From contig CAXXTQ010000001.1 in assembly GCA_963665005.2 (NCBI GenBank), positions 186,001 through 250,000 on the forward strand: a stretch of 64,000 bases of DNA, written 5' to 3'. A program made the translations under genes and the position numbers. Shown in pieces: positions 17,644 to 25,891 of this stretch. Every line of letters begins with the position of its first letter. The first letter of the stretch is position 1. This DNA comes from G963665005 sp963665005. Its GTDB lineage: Bacteria > Bacillota > Clostridia > Christensenellales > SZUA-584. The notes under the pieces were generated by a model. That model was given only the letters and a program-made list of their open reading frames with translations. It searched no databases and was not told the origin of the DNA.

Positions 17644-17685
17644 TTATCCACGTTATCCACATTGTTGTCCACATGGTGTGTATGA
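17644..17685 (+). promoter_or_regulatory. Cluster of DnaA boxes
   Basis: TTATCCACG (17644-17652) and TTATCCACA (17653-17661) are directly abutting. TTGTCCACA follows at 17665-17673, and a reverse-orientation near-match TCATACACA lies at 17677-17685 (minus). The consensus is TTATNCACA. The ~200 bp to the left are very AT-rich, as in a DNA unwinding element. This could be an origin or a DnaA-titration or regulatory site. dnaA and dnaN are not in the window. Confidence 0.65.
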
Positions 17686-17890
17686 GCGAGAAAAAGCGAA
17701 TATGCGCCAGTTTTTAGATTCCTGCAAAAAATATAAAATGTATAAAAAAAATCCGACGTGAAAATTTTGAATTTATAAATATGCAGGCTTTATTTTTATT
17801 CGCAATGTTTCTTAATAAAAATCATGCCTGCCGGCAAAACGGGCAGAAAATATGAAAGAGCTTTTATTATCGACGATGGTATAAATTCTA

Positions 17891-17899
17891 TGGTATAAT
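17891..17899 (+). promoter_or_regulatory. Extended -10 promoter
   Basis: TGGTATAAT, 39 bp before the small membrane protein gene; the -35 region is poor. Confidence 0.5.
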
Positions 17900-17938
17900 T
17901 TTAAAAAATTATATCGTGTCGGAGAAAATATAAAAGCT

Positions 17939-18109
17939 ATGGGTAAATTAAAAGATAAAGTGTCAGGCGTATTATATAAAATACGTAATCCGCAATATGA
18001 CAAGCGCGAAAAACAATACCGCAGCGAGATAAATTTTAAAAGGCTGCTTATTGCGCTGCCGTTTATTATTGCCGCAATTATCTTTCTTGCTCTCTCACTC
18101 GATTCATAA
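17939..18109 (+). CDS. Small single-pass membrane protein, 56 residues
   Basis: A short gene with its own promoter (extended -10 at 17891), GGAG 14 nt upstream, and a terminator straight after. Residues 1-33 are basic and hydrophilic (KIRNPQYDKREKQYRSE). Residues 35-54 form one membrane helix (LLIALPFIIAAIIFLALSL), giving an N-in, tail-anchored topology. No family recognised. Confidence comes from promoter, terminator and composition, not homology. Confidence 0.6.
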   Translation: MGKLKDKVSGVLYKIRNPQYDKREKQYRSEINFKRLLIALPFIIAAIIFLALSLDS

Positions 18110-18123
18110 ATCTTTTTAGAAAA

Positions 18124-18163
18124 AAGACAGCCAGATTAACGATTGCGGCTGTCTTGCTTTTTT
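18124..18163 (+). terminator. Terminator of the small membrane protein gene
   Basis: AAGACAGCC (18124-18132) pairs with GGCTGTCTT (18147-18155), followed by GCTTTTTTATT. Confidence 0.8.
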
Positions 18164-18317
18164 ATTCGTACATCTCCATGCTCTGCTGGCAATCGTTGCA
18201 ATATCCGCTGTATAAATCATAGCAATCCTGGCACATGTACGAATTACACGCCTTGCAGTTGTGCATAGATCTTGTATCAAACGAATTGTTACAGCACGAA
18301 CAGTTCATCTTTGACAT
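18162..18317 (-). CDS. Small cysteine-rich zinc-finger-like protein, 51 residues
   Basis: A short gene starting at ATG 18317, with AAAGGCGGGG upstream and a very good promoter (18337-18365). Nine cysteines are arranged as CxCC (6,8,9), CxxC (21,24), CxxC (29,32) and CxxC (40,43), with a His at 19. This spacing suits two zinc-binding knuckles. There is no signal peptide. The stop lies in the T-run of the converging terminator. No family recognised; a DNA-, RNA- or protein-binding zinc ribbon is inferred. Confidence 0.68.
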   Translation of the reverse strand: MSKMNCSCCNNSFDTRSMHNCKACNSYMCQDCYDLYSGYCNDCQQSMEMYE

Positions 18318-18336
18318 CTTTTTTTACCCCGCCTTT

Positions 18337-18365
18337 CTTATATCATATAAATATATTGTTCTCAA
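18337..18365 (-). promoter_or_regulatory. Promoter of the Cys-rich small gene
   Basis: Minus strand TTGAGA (18360-18365), 17 bp, TATAAG (18337-18342), preceded by TGA as an extended -10. Confidence 0.65.
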
Positions 18366-18410
18366 CTTTCATAATTTAATACACTCACACCCTGCTTTCC
18401 AGCCGCCCCA

Positions 18411-18446
18411 AAAAAATAAACACTTGCGAAAAGCATGTGTTTATTT
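18411..18446 (-). terminator. Terminator of the PLC-like gene
   Basis: AAATAAACAC (18414-18423) pairs with GTGTTTATTT (18437-18446); the minus-strand transcript ends in a U-run. Confidence 0.75.
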
Positions 18447-18472
18447 TATCTTTCAATATGTATAACGCTGTG

Positions 18473-19327
18473 CTATGCTTTTATTGGCTTACCCGCAAAA
18501 TCCATATCACCGAACCAATTTGGAAGCTCTGTTTTTAAGCTTCCTCCTATAAACCCGAGAGCAAAGGTAATCATTTCGGCCGCTTCGTCTACTCCTTTTG
18601 ATATCATACGCTGCATATCCTTATATTCCTCCTGAGAAAAAAGAAGGTAATCTCTTTGCTCGGGATACATCATCGATCTTACGTCAAACCCCATTATTGT
18701 ACTTACTATTTTTATAAGTACTCTTAACGACAGGCTTTTGCTCGTTTTTTCAAGCGCTCTTTTTGCTTTAGCGAAATGCCTTTGAGCCTGCCTTGTCATC
18801 TTAATCTTTATATCTTTACCGTAAACCTCTTTTGCCGCCGTTTTATACCATTCGCTTATGCCATTGCCTATCTGCCCGTACATGACCTCGGAATATATAT
18901 CAAACTTCTGCGGCTCTATGTTCCATTGTTCTATCGCCGAATAGCTGTCCCACATAAACTCTGTAGCATGATGTATACCACTGTCTTTTCCCGCTTTGCC
19001 GTATACAAACGCATGAGCGTTTTTATCTATTGAATAGTGCGCTATAAATCCGGCTATATATGATACAAGCTCGTCTTTGTCTTGTTTGGTATACTGCCTT
19101 GCGAATCCAAGAGCGTTTTTAAAAAGCGCTCTTATTTTCTCGCTGTGCATAACAACCCCAAGCATAAGGCTTTCTCTCGCCGCCTTCCATGGATGGTAAT
19201 TTCTAAAAAAAAGCATATCGGGACCCTGGCATCCAAGGTAAAACGCTTTCTCGTGTTTGACTGCCCCTTTTTCGAGTTTGTCTAAAATTCTTTCTCCTGC
19301 TGCTCTGTGTGTTAAAAATGCTGGCAT
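18473..19327 (-). CDS. Zinc-dependent phospholipase C family protein
   Basis: 284 residues of the PF00882-type alpha-helical zinc PLC fold. Visible family features are the N-terminal MPAFLTHRAAGERIL with a putative metal His7, LGCQGPDMLFF, GVVMHSEKI and IAGFIAHYSIDKNAH; the last two carry the characteristic spaced His/Asp ligands. There is no signal peptide, so it is probably cytosolic and not a secreted toxin. tag lies only 3 bp upstream, so the two genes form a unit (tag first). Confidence 0.8.
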   Translation of the reverse strand: MPAFLTHRAAGERILDKLEKGAVKHEKAFYLGCQGPDMLFFRNYHPWKAARESLMLGVVMHSEKIRALFKNALGFARQYTKQDKDELVSYIAGFIAHYSIDKNAHAFVYGKAGKDSGIHHATEFMWDSYSAIEQWNIEPQKFDIYSEVMYGQIGNGISEWYKTAAKEVYGKDIKIKMTRQAQRHFAKAKRALEKTSKSLSLRVLIKIVSTIMGFDVRSMMYPEQRDYLLFSQEEYKDMQRMISKGVDEAAEMITFALGFIGGSLKTELPNWFGDMDFAGKPIKA

Positions 19328-19330
19328 CGG

Positions 19331-19834
19331 CTAATTTTCTCCTTTATATAAATAACAATTCTTTTCATGCCCTTCAATCGCGCCTACGCTCATAAGAAAC
19401 GATTCGCATATAACAGGCCCCGCGAATATATAGCCTTTTTTCTTTAAATCGCAAGATAGTTTATCGCCGTTTTTATAAGAATAAACATAGTCAGCAAAAG
19501 CGCCCTTTTCGCCAAAATACTGTTTTTGCAGTTTTGCGTTTTCTATGACGGCCGTAATCTTTGCACGGTTGCGTATTATGCGGCTGTCATTCATAAGCAT
19601 ATCAATATCGCGCTGTGTCATGGTTGAAACCTTGTCTATGTCAAAATCAAAAAAACATCTGCGGAAATCTTCACGCTTTTTTAATACCGTACGCCATGAA
19701 AGCCCTGCCTGAAAACCTTCGAGGCAAAGTTTTTCAAAAAGCTGTGTATCATTGTCCATCTTTTGTCCGTATTCATTATCATGGTACTGCCGCATTAAAG
19801 CATCATCCGGCGGCGCCCAGGCGCATCTTTTCAT
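19331..19834 (-). CDS. tag: DNA-3-methyladenine glycosylase I
   Basis: Excises 3-methyladenine from alkylated DNA. 167 residues, slightly short for the family. Visible: MKRCAWA (zinc Cys4), QYHDNEYG (zinc His), LFEKLCLEGFQAGLSWRTVLKKRE with the catalytic/aromatic pocket, and the C-terminal GHEKNC that supplies the last two zinc ligands. Co-directional with the PLC-like gene, 3-bp spacing. Confidence 0.93.
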   Translation of the reverse strand: MKRCAWAPPDDALMRQYHDNEYGQKMDNDTQLFEKLCLEGFQAGLSWRTVLKKREDFRRCFFDFDIDKVSTMTQRDIDMLMNDSRIIRNRAKITAVIENAKLQKQYFGEKGAFADYVYSYKNGDKLSCDLKKKGYIFAGPVICESFLMSVGAIEGHEKNCYLYKGEN

Positions 19835-19924
19835 TCGTACATTTTAACACATACATACATTATTGTGTTAATTTTTTATTTGATTTATGATATGATATTA
19901 AAAAAACTGCTTTGGAGGCAAATC

Positions 19925-20974
19925 GTGCAAAATTATCTCAGTAAAAAAGCCGTCGGAATTTCACCGTATACGGCAGGCGCGCAGCCTAAAGAAAAAAATA
20001 TAATCAAGCTGAATACCAACGAAAACCCTTATCCGCCGTCGCCTAAAACGCTGCAGGCGTATGAGAATTTCGATGCGAAAAAGCTTCGGCTTTACCCCCG
20101 CCCCGACGGCGGCGAATTAAGAAAGACGATTGCCGAGATTTTCAAGCTTCACGAATCGTATGTTTTTTGCGGAAACGGCTCTGACGAAGTTTTAGGATTT
20201 GCTTACGATGCTTTTTTTGATAAAGATATTATGTTTCCGAATATCACTTACAGCTTTTTCCCTGTATGGGCAGATCTTTTTGATATAACATACAATTTAT
20301 TACCTTTAAACGCTAATTTTACGATTCCGATAGATAAGCTAAAAGCCCCGGGCGGCATAGTTCTTGCCAACCCGAACGCTCCTACGGGAATAGCGCTCTC
20401 GCTCGATGATGTGCAAAAGGTACTAAAAAACAATAAGGACTGTGTTGTTATAGTAGACGAAGCGTACGGCGCTTTCGGAGCACAGAGCGCGGCGCCGCTT
20501 GTGCCGGAATACGAAAACCTGCTTATAGTAAATACTCTGTCAAAATCTCACTCTCTTGCCGGGCTGCGCATAGGGTACGCTCTCGGCCAGCCGCACCTTA
20601 TAGACGGTTTGGTGCGCATAAAAGACAGTTTTAATTCGTACCCCATAGATTCTATAGCGCAATGCGTAGCCGCCGCAGCGCTGCGCGACAAAGAATATTA
20701 CAGCGGCATCGCAAAAAAAATTATGGCGACACGAGAGAGCACCAAAAAAAGGCTCGAGGATTTAGGCTACAGCGTTTTGCCTTCCTGCTCTAACTTTTTG
20801 TTTGTCACTCATAAATCAAAAAAAGCCGCCGATATTAAAAAATATCTCGAAGAAAATAAAATATTCGTGCGCCATTTTAACGCGCCCTTAATTTCCGATT
20901 ATCTGCGTATATCAATTGGCACGGACGAACAGATGGACACTCTTATACAAAAACTAACCAAATTCGAAGGTTAA
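19925..20974 (+). CDS. hisC: Histidinol-phosphate aminotransferase
   Basis: PLP-dependent class II aminotransferase in histidine synthesis. Start chosen at GTG 19925, 6 bp after TTTGGAGGC, giving 349 residues with the typical N-terminus MQNYLSKKAVGISPYTAG; the frame opens further upstream without a binding site. KLNTNENPYPPSP, the PLP-binding VDEAYGAFG and the Schiff-base Lys207 in NTLSKSHSLAGLRIGYAL are present. No other his gene is nearby, so the enzyme may also serve aromatic amino acids. Confidence 0.9.
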   Translation: MQNYLSKKAVGISPYTAGAQPKEKNIIKLNTNENPYPPSPKTLQAYENFDAKKLRLYPRPDGGELRKTIAEIFKLHESYVFCGNGSDEVLGFAYDAFFDKDIMFPNITYSFFPVWADLFDITYNLLPLNANFTIPIDKLKAPGGIVLANPNAPTGIALSLDDVQKVLKNNKDCVVIVDEAYGAFGAQSAAPLVPEYENLLIVNTLSKSHSLAGLRIGYALGQPHLIDGLVRIKDSFNSYPIDSIAQCVAAAALRDKEYYSGIAKKIMATRESTKKRLEDLGYSVLPSCSNFLFVTHKSKKAADIKKYLEENKIFVRHFNAPLISDYLRISIGTDEQMDTLIQKLTKFEG

Positions 20975-20975
20975 T

Positions 20976-20998
20976 AAAAAGACCTTTAAAAAAGGTTA
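20976..20998 (-). terminator. Terminator of the phosphosugar mutase gene
   Basis: ACCTTT/AAAGGT stem (20982-20987 / 20991-20996) with a minus-strand U-run. It overlaps the mutase stop codon and follows the hisC stop. Confidence 0.6.
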
Positions 20999-22696
20999 TG
21001 TTTCAAGCAATGCCTTGGCGTCTTTTTCGAGAGCGTCAAGAAGTTTCTGCGAAGCTTCATTGGTTTTTTCGTATACTCCGCAATACACACGCAGTTTTGG
21101 TTCTGTACCCGAAGGCCGTATACAAAGCCAGCCGTTTTCCAGATTGAAACATAGAGCGTCTGAATGCGGAAAATCAATATCTGCTTCCCCGTTTGCGTCA
21201 TATTCTTTTGCCTGCAGGTAATCGGCAGTAAGAACTACTTTCTGCCCGCCAAGCGTCTTTGGCGGATTCTCGCGCAAATTTTTCATAATTCTTTTTACTT
21301 TGTCCATGCCATCAAGGCCGTCAAAAATCGCATAAACTGTTTTTTCTTTGTGCCATCCGTATTTTTCGTATAAGGAGAACAGCCTTTCATAAAGCGTCTC
21401 GCCGTTCTTTTTGCATTCGCAAAGCACCTCTAAAAGCAACATACCCGCCATAACGCCGTCTTTGTCCGCGATAAAATCGCCCGCCAGAAAACCGCAGCTT
21501 TCTTCGAACCCAAAAACAAAATTTTGCGCGTTTTCTTTGTTGTTTATAGTGTCCGAAATATACTTGAACCCTGTGGGCACGGTTATGCATCGCGCGCCAA
21601 AGCTTTTTGCGATATCGTCCGCCATTCTTGTAGAGACAAAAGATTTGACTATATAATCGCCCGATTTAAGCTGCCCGTCTTTTTCTCTCTGGCGGAAAAG
21701 ATAATCTGTAATTACGCACGCAGCCTGATTACCCGATATCATTATATAACCGCCGTTTTTTGAAGGAATCGCCGCGCCCATTCTGTCGGCGTCGGGGTCT
21801 GTGCCAAACGCTATATCCGCATTGATGGATACCGCTAATTCTATCGCTTTTTTCATCGCATTTTCGTCTTCGGGGTTTGGCGCATTCAGCCCTGGAAACT
21901 CGGGATCGGCGGCGCACTGGCTCTTTACCAAAGAATAATCATACGGCATATTTTCTATCACGCCTTCGAAAGCCTGCATTCCCGTTCCGAAAAGCGGTGT
22001 GTATACTACATGAATATCATGCGCGTATTTTTCTATATTTTCCGGCCTTTTTGCCATGCCGGCAAGCCGCTTATAATATTTATTTCTTATATCTTCGCCA
22101 AGAAGCACAAGCAGCCCCTTGTCCTTTGCTTGCTGCCTGTCTATGCTTAATACTTTTTCGTAATCTACGTTATTTATAAACTGCGTTACCTGCTCGCATT
22201 CTTCCCCTAAAAGCTGTCCGCCCCAAGAAGCATACGCCTTATAACCGTTATAGTCTTTCGGGTTATGGCTGGCAGTTATTGCGACTCCGCCAAAAGCGTT
22301 TAACTCTTTTATCGTAAAAGACAGCAAAGGCACACTCGCCGCGCTGTCAAAAAGATATGTTTTTATACCGTTTGCCGCAAACACTAAAGCTGTCGTCAGC
22401 GCAAACTCAGCCGATTTGTTTCTGGTATCATACGCTATTACCATGCCCTTTTGCTGCCCGCAGTTTTTTTGCACGTACTCTGACATGCCCTGCGTCGCTC
22501 TGCCGACGGTATAGATATTCATGCGGTTCGTTCCCGCGCCGATTCTGCTTCTAAGCCCCGCCGTACCAAATTCAAGCTCGCTTGAAAATCGGGTTTTTAT
22601 CTGCTCATCATCTTCCTGAATATCAGAAAGCTCCGCCGCGATTTCTTCATTTAACGCCATTGCTTTCCATTTTGTAAATCTTTCTTTATGCTCCAT
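20996..22696 (-). CDS. pgcA: Phosphoglucomutase/phosphomannomutase
   Basis: Alpha-phosphohexomutase interconverting hexose 1- and 6-phosphates, feeding glycolipid, teichoic acid and glycogen precursors. 566 residues, the usual PgcA length. Four domain signatures are seen in order: the phosphoserine loop ITASHNPKDYNGYK, the metal loop FGTDPDADRMG, the sugar loop FGFEESCGFL, and the phosphate-binding RPSGTEPKLRVY. The start is preceded by GGAGGCGATT. Transcribed towards hisC. Confidence 0.93.
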   Translation of the reverse strand: MEHKERFTKWKAMALNEEIAAELSDIQEDDEQIKTRFSSELEFGTAGLRSRIGAGTNRMNIYTVGRATQGMSEYVQKNCGQQKGMVIAYDTRNKSAEFALTTALVFAANGIKTYLFDSAASVPLLSFTIKELNAFGGVAITASHNPKDYNGYKAYASWGGQLLGEECEQVTQFINNVDYEKVLSIDRQQAKDKGLLVLLGEDIRNKYYKRLAGMAKRPENIEKYAHDIHVVYTPLFGTGMQAFEGVIENMPYDYSLVKSQCAADPEFPGLNAPNPEDENAMKKAIELAVSINADIAFGTDPDADRMGAAIPSKNGGYIMISGNQAACVITDYLFRQREKDGQLKSGDYIVKSFVSTRMADDIAKSFGARCITVPTGFKYISDTINNKENAQNFVFGFEESCGFLAGDFIADKDGVMAGMLLLEVLCECKKNGETLYERLFSLYEKYGWHKEKTVYAIFDGLDGMDKVKRIMKNLRENPPKTLGGQKVVLTADYLQAKEYDANGEADIDFPHSDALCFNLENGWLCIRPSGTEPKLRVYCGVYEKTNEASQKLLDALEKDAKALLET

Positions 22697-22807
22697 AATC
22701 GCCTCCGACTCACATTATACTATTATAAATAAAAAATAAAAAGTTATAATGCAGAAGTTTAAAATTTGTTCTTATAGCTGTTTTTTAAAATTTGGCAGTC
22801 TCAAATA

Positions 22808-22836
22808 TTGTCTATATATATCAAATATAGTATAAT
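22808..22836 (+). promoter_or_regulatory. Promoter of the HTH-kinase locus
   Basis: TTGTCT (22808-22813), 17 bp, TATAAT (22831-22836), leaving a ~87-nt leader before the HTH gene. Confidence 0.6.
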
Positions 22837-22929
22837 TATATAAAGTTTTCTGTAAAAAAAGTTTTTTATAACAAATATTTACTCCACACATGCTTTTAAA
22901 GAATATCGCTATCCGAAAGCCGAATAAAT

Positions 22930-23391
22930 ATGAAAAAAGAAAAACCTAAGACGCAGATTAATACGAGCACACTTATGAGCAGACTGTTTAAAACAGCACG
23001 ACTTAAATCCTTTTTTAATACGTACGAGAAAGAGTTTATAGAAATTACATTTTGTGAGTATGTTCAGAGCCTATGCAGAAAAAGAGGCCTTATTTGTGAG
23101 CATGTCATAAAAAAATGCGGAATTGACAGGACATACGGTCACCAGTTATTCAGCGGAATAAGGCAGCCCTCGCGTGATAAAGTAATACAGCTTGCGTTTG
23201 GCTTTTCTCTTTCTGTAGACGAAACACAAGAGCTTTTAAAGGTCTCCGGAAAAAGCCTGTTATACACAAAAATAAAAAGGGACGCAGCTATAATGTATTG
23301 CCTGAAAAATGAGATAGATTTTTTTGACACACAGGCAACGCTGCAAGATTTATCTCTGCCTTTGATCGGCAAGGAGGGACGGTATGAGTAA
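22930..23391 (+). CDS. HTH protein coupled to the Ser/Thr kinase
   Basis: 153 residues. A basic N-terminus (1-40) is followed by a lambda-repressor/XRE-like helix-turn-helix (~50-100: EYVQSLCRKRGL..VIKKCGIDRTYGHQLFSGIRQPSRDKVIQLAFGFSL) and a helical tail. I recall the same HTH pattern (IDRTYG..QPSRDK..LAFGF) from other Clostridia, next to kinase genes. It overlaps the kinase start by 8 bp, so both are made together. It is a plausible phosphorylation target or transcriptional output of the kinase (inference). The ribosome binding site is weak (GAAAG). Confidence 0.8.
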   Translation: MKKEKPKTQINTSTLMSRLFKTARLKSFFNTYEKEFIEITFCEYVQSLCRKRGLICEHVIKKCGIDRTYGHQLFSGIRQPSRDKVIQLAFGFSLSVDETQELLKVSGKSLLYTKIKRDAAIMYCLKNEIDFFDTQATLQDLSLPLIGKEGRYE

Positions 23392-24967
23392 ATCGCATGC
23401 GTCTGAGTTTTCCGCGCAGTATAATGAACAGCATTTCCCCAGCGAACTGCTCAGCCGTTACGTGCCAATAGAGCTTCTTTCTGATAATGAGCACAACCAG
23501 ACAATACTGCTAAAAGAAAAAAAGAGCGGGCAGTTAACTGTTGCGAAAAGATACAATTTGTCAAACTCGCTTGCAGACGAAGATATACTGTCCAATCTTT
23601 CGCACGACGCGCTTCCCGTTTTTATAGAGAGAATAGAAGTGGACGGCTGTCAATATATAATATGTGAATATGTAGAAGGTGTTGCACTTGACCAATATGC
23701 GAAATGGCCTTTGGCAGAACACGAAGCTGTTAATATAGTGCAAAAGATGTGCGATGTTTTAGCGTATCTTCATGATAGAACGCCGCCCGTGATTCACAGA
23801 GACATCAAACCGTCTAATATCATAATAAATCCAAAAACGAATAAGATCACTTTGATAGATTTTGGTATATCACGAAAATATTCGCAAGGCGCGAAAAACG
23901 ATACTGTATATATGGGCACGCAGAATTTTTCGCCGCCCGAACAGTACGGTTTTTCTCAAACGGACAGGCGCGCAGATATTTATGCACTCGGCATGGTATT
24001 CTGCTGGCTGTTGACGGGGCAAAGCGGAGCAGGCGCAGCAGCCCATGTAAATAATTCTGCATTGCGCAAAATCATTAATCGCTGCACAGCCTTTGACCCG
24101 CAAAAGCGTTACGCAAATGTCAGCAGCCTAAAAAGAAATTTAAATAGTTATAACAAAAGGCATAAAAACAGAATTATAATCACAGCTGCTGCTTTGCTTA
24201 CCGCCTTGTTATTATTTTCTGCGGGGTTTATAATCGGGCAATACACAAAAATAAGCATACCCGTTTTTAACAGCATCTTCGCGAAAAATGAAGTAATCGT
24301 CTTTAACGACAGTATACTAGAACAAAGAGTACGCGAAAATATGAATATGCAAGGCGGCGATATCACAGCAGCTATGGCGCACGAGGTAACAACGCTTGAT
24401 TTGAGCAGCGAAACTCCCCAAGTCTTGCAGCAGGAAAAAATAACAGATATCAGCGTCCTTGTTTATTTTGATAATTTGACTAAATTATATCTTGATTGGA
24501 ATGATATTTCGGATATATCGCCTCTTGAGAATATGAAAACCCTCGAAGTTCTGTATCTTAACGGCAACGGCAATATAAGCGATTTTTCTCCTCTTGAAAA
24601 TTTGGTAGATATGAAAGATATAATGTTTGTCGGCTGCCCCATAGACCACGTGAATGTGCAGGCCTGCGCAAAAATGACGAAGCTTGAATCTTTCTGGGTA
24701 GAGAGCCCGCAGCTTTCTGATATCAGTATAGTCAGCAATTTTCCCGGCCTTAAAAAACTGACGCTTAAAAACTGCAGAATAAGAGATATCAGCCCGCTTG
24801 AAGAGCTTAAAGATTTGGTTTTGCTGGACCTGCAGGAAAACCCCGTATCCGATTTATCCGCCTTGCTAGGGCTGCCCCGCCTCGGTACAGTCAATTTGAC
24901 CGAAGATTTGCGGGCGTTGGCAAAAAGCCAGCTTTCAGATGCTGACTTCGAAATTGTATATAAATAA
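23384..24967 (+). CDS. Transmembrane Ser/Thr protein kinase with extracellular leucine-rich repeats
   Basis: 527 residues, AAGGAGGG before the ATG. Cytosolic Hanks-type kinase domain (~25-250): VAK Lys55, catalytic loop HRDIKPSN (138-145), DFG at 159-161, activation segment ending SPPEQYG and DIYALGMVFCWLLTG. The Gly-rich ATP loop is degenerate. One membrane helix at ~263-287 is followed by an extracellular domain: the LRR cap VFNDSILEQRVRENM..GGDIT (306-327) and four to five internalin-like repeats (ISDISPLENMKTLEVLYLNGN). The topology equals PknB but with LRRs replacing PASTA domains. Two secreted LRR lipoproteins with the same cap follow, suggesting a ligand or co-receptor relationship. 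Confidence 0.9.
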   Translation: MSKSHASEFSAQYNEQHFPSELLSRYVPIELLSDNEHNQTILLKEKKSGQLTVAKRYNLSNSLADEDILSNLSHDALPVFIERIEVDGCQYIICEYVEGVALDQYAKWPLAEHEAVNIVQKMCDVLAYLHDRTPPVIHRDIKPSNIIINPKTNKITLIDFGISRKYSQGAKNDTVYMGTQNFSPPEQYGFSQTDRRADIYALGMVFCWLLTGQSGAGAAAHVNNSALRKIINRCTAFDPQKRYANVSSLKRNLNSYNKRHKNRIIITAAALLTALLLFSAGFIIGQYTKISIPVFNSIFAKNEVIVFNDSILEQRVRENMNMQGGDITAAMAHEVTTLDLSSETPQVLQQEKITDISVLVYFDNLTKLYLDWNDISDISPLENMKTLEVLYLNGNGNISDFSPLENLVDMKDIMFVGCPIDHVNVQACAKMTKLESFWVESPQLSDISIVSNFPGLKKLTLKNCRIRDISPLEELKDLVLLDLQENPVSDLSALLGLPRLGTVNLTEDLRALAKSQLSDADFEIVYK

Positions 24968-25079
24968 CGCTTTTGTATGCTTCGTGCATACCTTAATATA
25001 ATACAAAGTCTGTATAATACTAGAAGATATCAAATGCGACATATCAGAGAATCCATTGACTAAATAAAGGAGAACTAAA

Positions 25080-25871
25080 ATGAAAAAGATTTTAATTATT
25101 GTTATGGTTTTAGCACTGGCACTGTCGGCAGCGGCGTGTGCCGCGCCCACCTCGGAACCTGCTGAACAAGAAACATCACAGCAGCCTGCCGAGCAGCAAA
25201 CACAAGACCAGGCAGAGGAGCAGGAGCCCGAACCAACGCCCGAGCCTTCTGTCATATTTACAGACACTATTCTAGAAGAATTGGTACGTAAAGCGCTGAA
25301 CAAACCCGACGGAGATATTACGCTGGCGGAAGCGCAGGAAGTAACCGAGCTGAATCTTGAAATGGAAGGCGGTATACCAATTCCAAGGATTGAGGATATC
25401 AGCGATCTAAAATACTTTCCGAATCTGACTTATTTAAATCTGAATTGGGCGTTATATAACGGCGACGAAAATATTGACATCAGCCCGCTTGCCTATATGA
25501 CAAAGCTTGAAGGTCTGTATATTTGCTGTAATGAAATTGCGGATATCAGCCCGCTTGCTAATCTTGTGAATTTGAAGGCCCTTTGGATTTGGGGCTGCGA
25601 TAAAATTTCGGATATCAGCCCGCTTGCTAATATGACAAAAATGGAAGACCTATGGATAAAGGGAAATCAGATCAGCGATATCAGCCCGCTTGCTAATATG
25701 ACAAAGCTGGTAAGGCTTTATATAGAGGAAAATCAGATTACCGATATCAGTCCTCTTGCGAATCTGCAAAATCTAAAAAGCCTCTTGTTATCCGAAAATC
25801 CAATCACTGATTTTTCTGCCCTTGAAGATATTTACCCCAATCTGGAAGAAAAGGATTTTGAGTTAGAATAG
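25080..25871 (+). CDS. Leucine-rich-repeat lipoprotein 1
   Basis: 263 residues, AAAGGAG before the ATG. Signal peptide with lipidation Cys20 (SAAACAAP), a Glu/Gln/Pro-rich spacer (25-56), then the cap FTDTILEELVRKALNKPDGD (59-78), with the same pattern as the kinase ectodomain. About seven 22-23-residue internalin-type LRRs follow (ISDISPLANMTKLVRLYIEENQ). It ends with the motif YPNLEEKDFELE shared with the next gene. Predicted to be anchored on the outer face of the membrane beside the kinase. 112 bp separate it from the kinase stop; a TATAAT at 25013-25018 may give it extra transcription. Confidence 0.88.
   Translation: MKKILIIVMVLALALSAAACAAPTSEPAEQETSQQPAEQQTQDQAEEQEPEPTPEPSVIFTDTILEELVRKALNKPDGDITLAEAQEVTELNLEMEGGIPIPRIEDISDLKYFPNLTYLNLNWALYNGDENIDISPLAYMTKLEGLYICCNEIADISPLANLVNLKALWIWGCDKISDISPLANMTKMEDLWIKGNQISDISPLANMTKLVRLYIEENQITDISPLANLQNLKSLLLSENPITDFSALEDIYPNLEEKDFELE
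25476..25808 (+). repeat. 66/69-bp LRR-encoding tandem repeats
   Basis: The core GATATCAGCCCGCTTGCTAA recurs at 25542, 25611 and 25677, with close variants at 25476 and 25743. The period is 66 bp once and 69 bp once between exact copies. High DNA identity, not just protein identity, points to recent unit duplication. Confidence 0.85.
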
Positions 25872-25891
25872 CCTTATAAAGGAGCTAAAGA

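Larger units (their letters stand above)
17439..17938. other. 500-bp AT-rich intergenic region with DnaA boxes
   Basis: 17440-17640 is extremely AT-rich, followed by the DnaA-box cluster (17644-17685) and ~200 bp with no recognisable gene up to the promoter at 17891. The only open frame on the minus strand (17472-17672) runs through the DnaA boxes, has no ribosome binding site and is not believed. Confidence 0.6.

Noticed and set aside
17472..17672. 66-codon minus-strand frame between veg and the small membrane protein
   Set aside because: Extremely AT-rich composition, no ribosome binding site, and it runs through the DnaA boxes, which explain the sequence better.
17440..17685. Definite call of the chromosomal origin
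   Set aside because: No dnaA, dnaN, rpmH or rnpA nearby and no skew calculation possible; kept as a DnaA-box cluster only.
25476..25808. Regularly spaced repeats considered as CRISPR
   Set aside because: Spacing of 66/69 bp equals the LRR unit and the whole stretch is an open reading frame.
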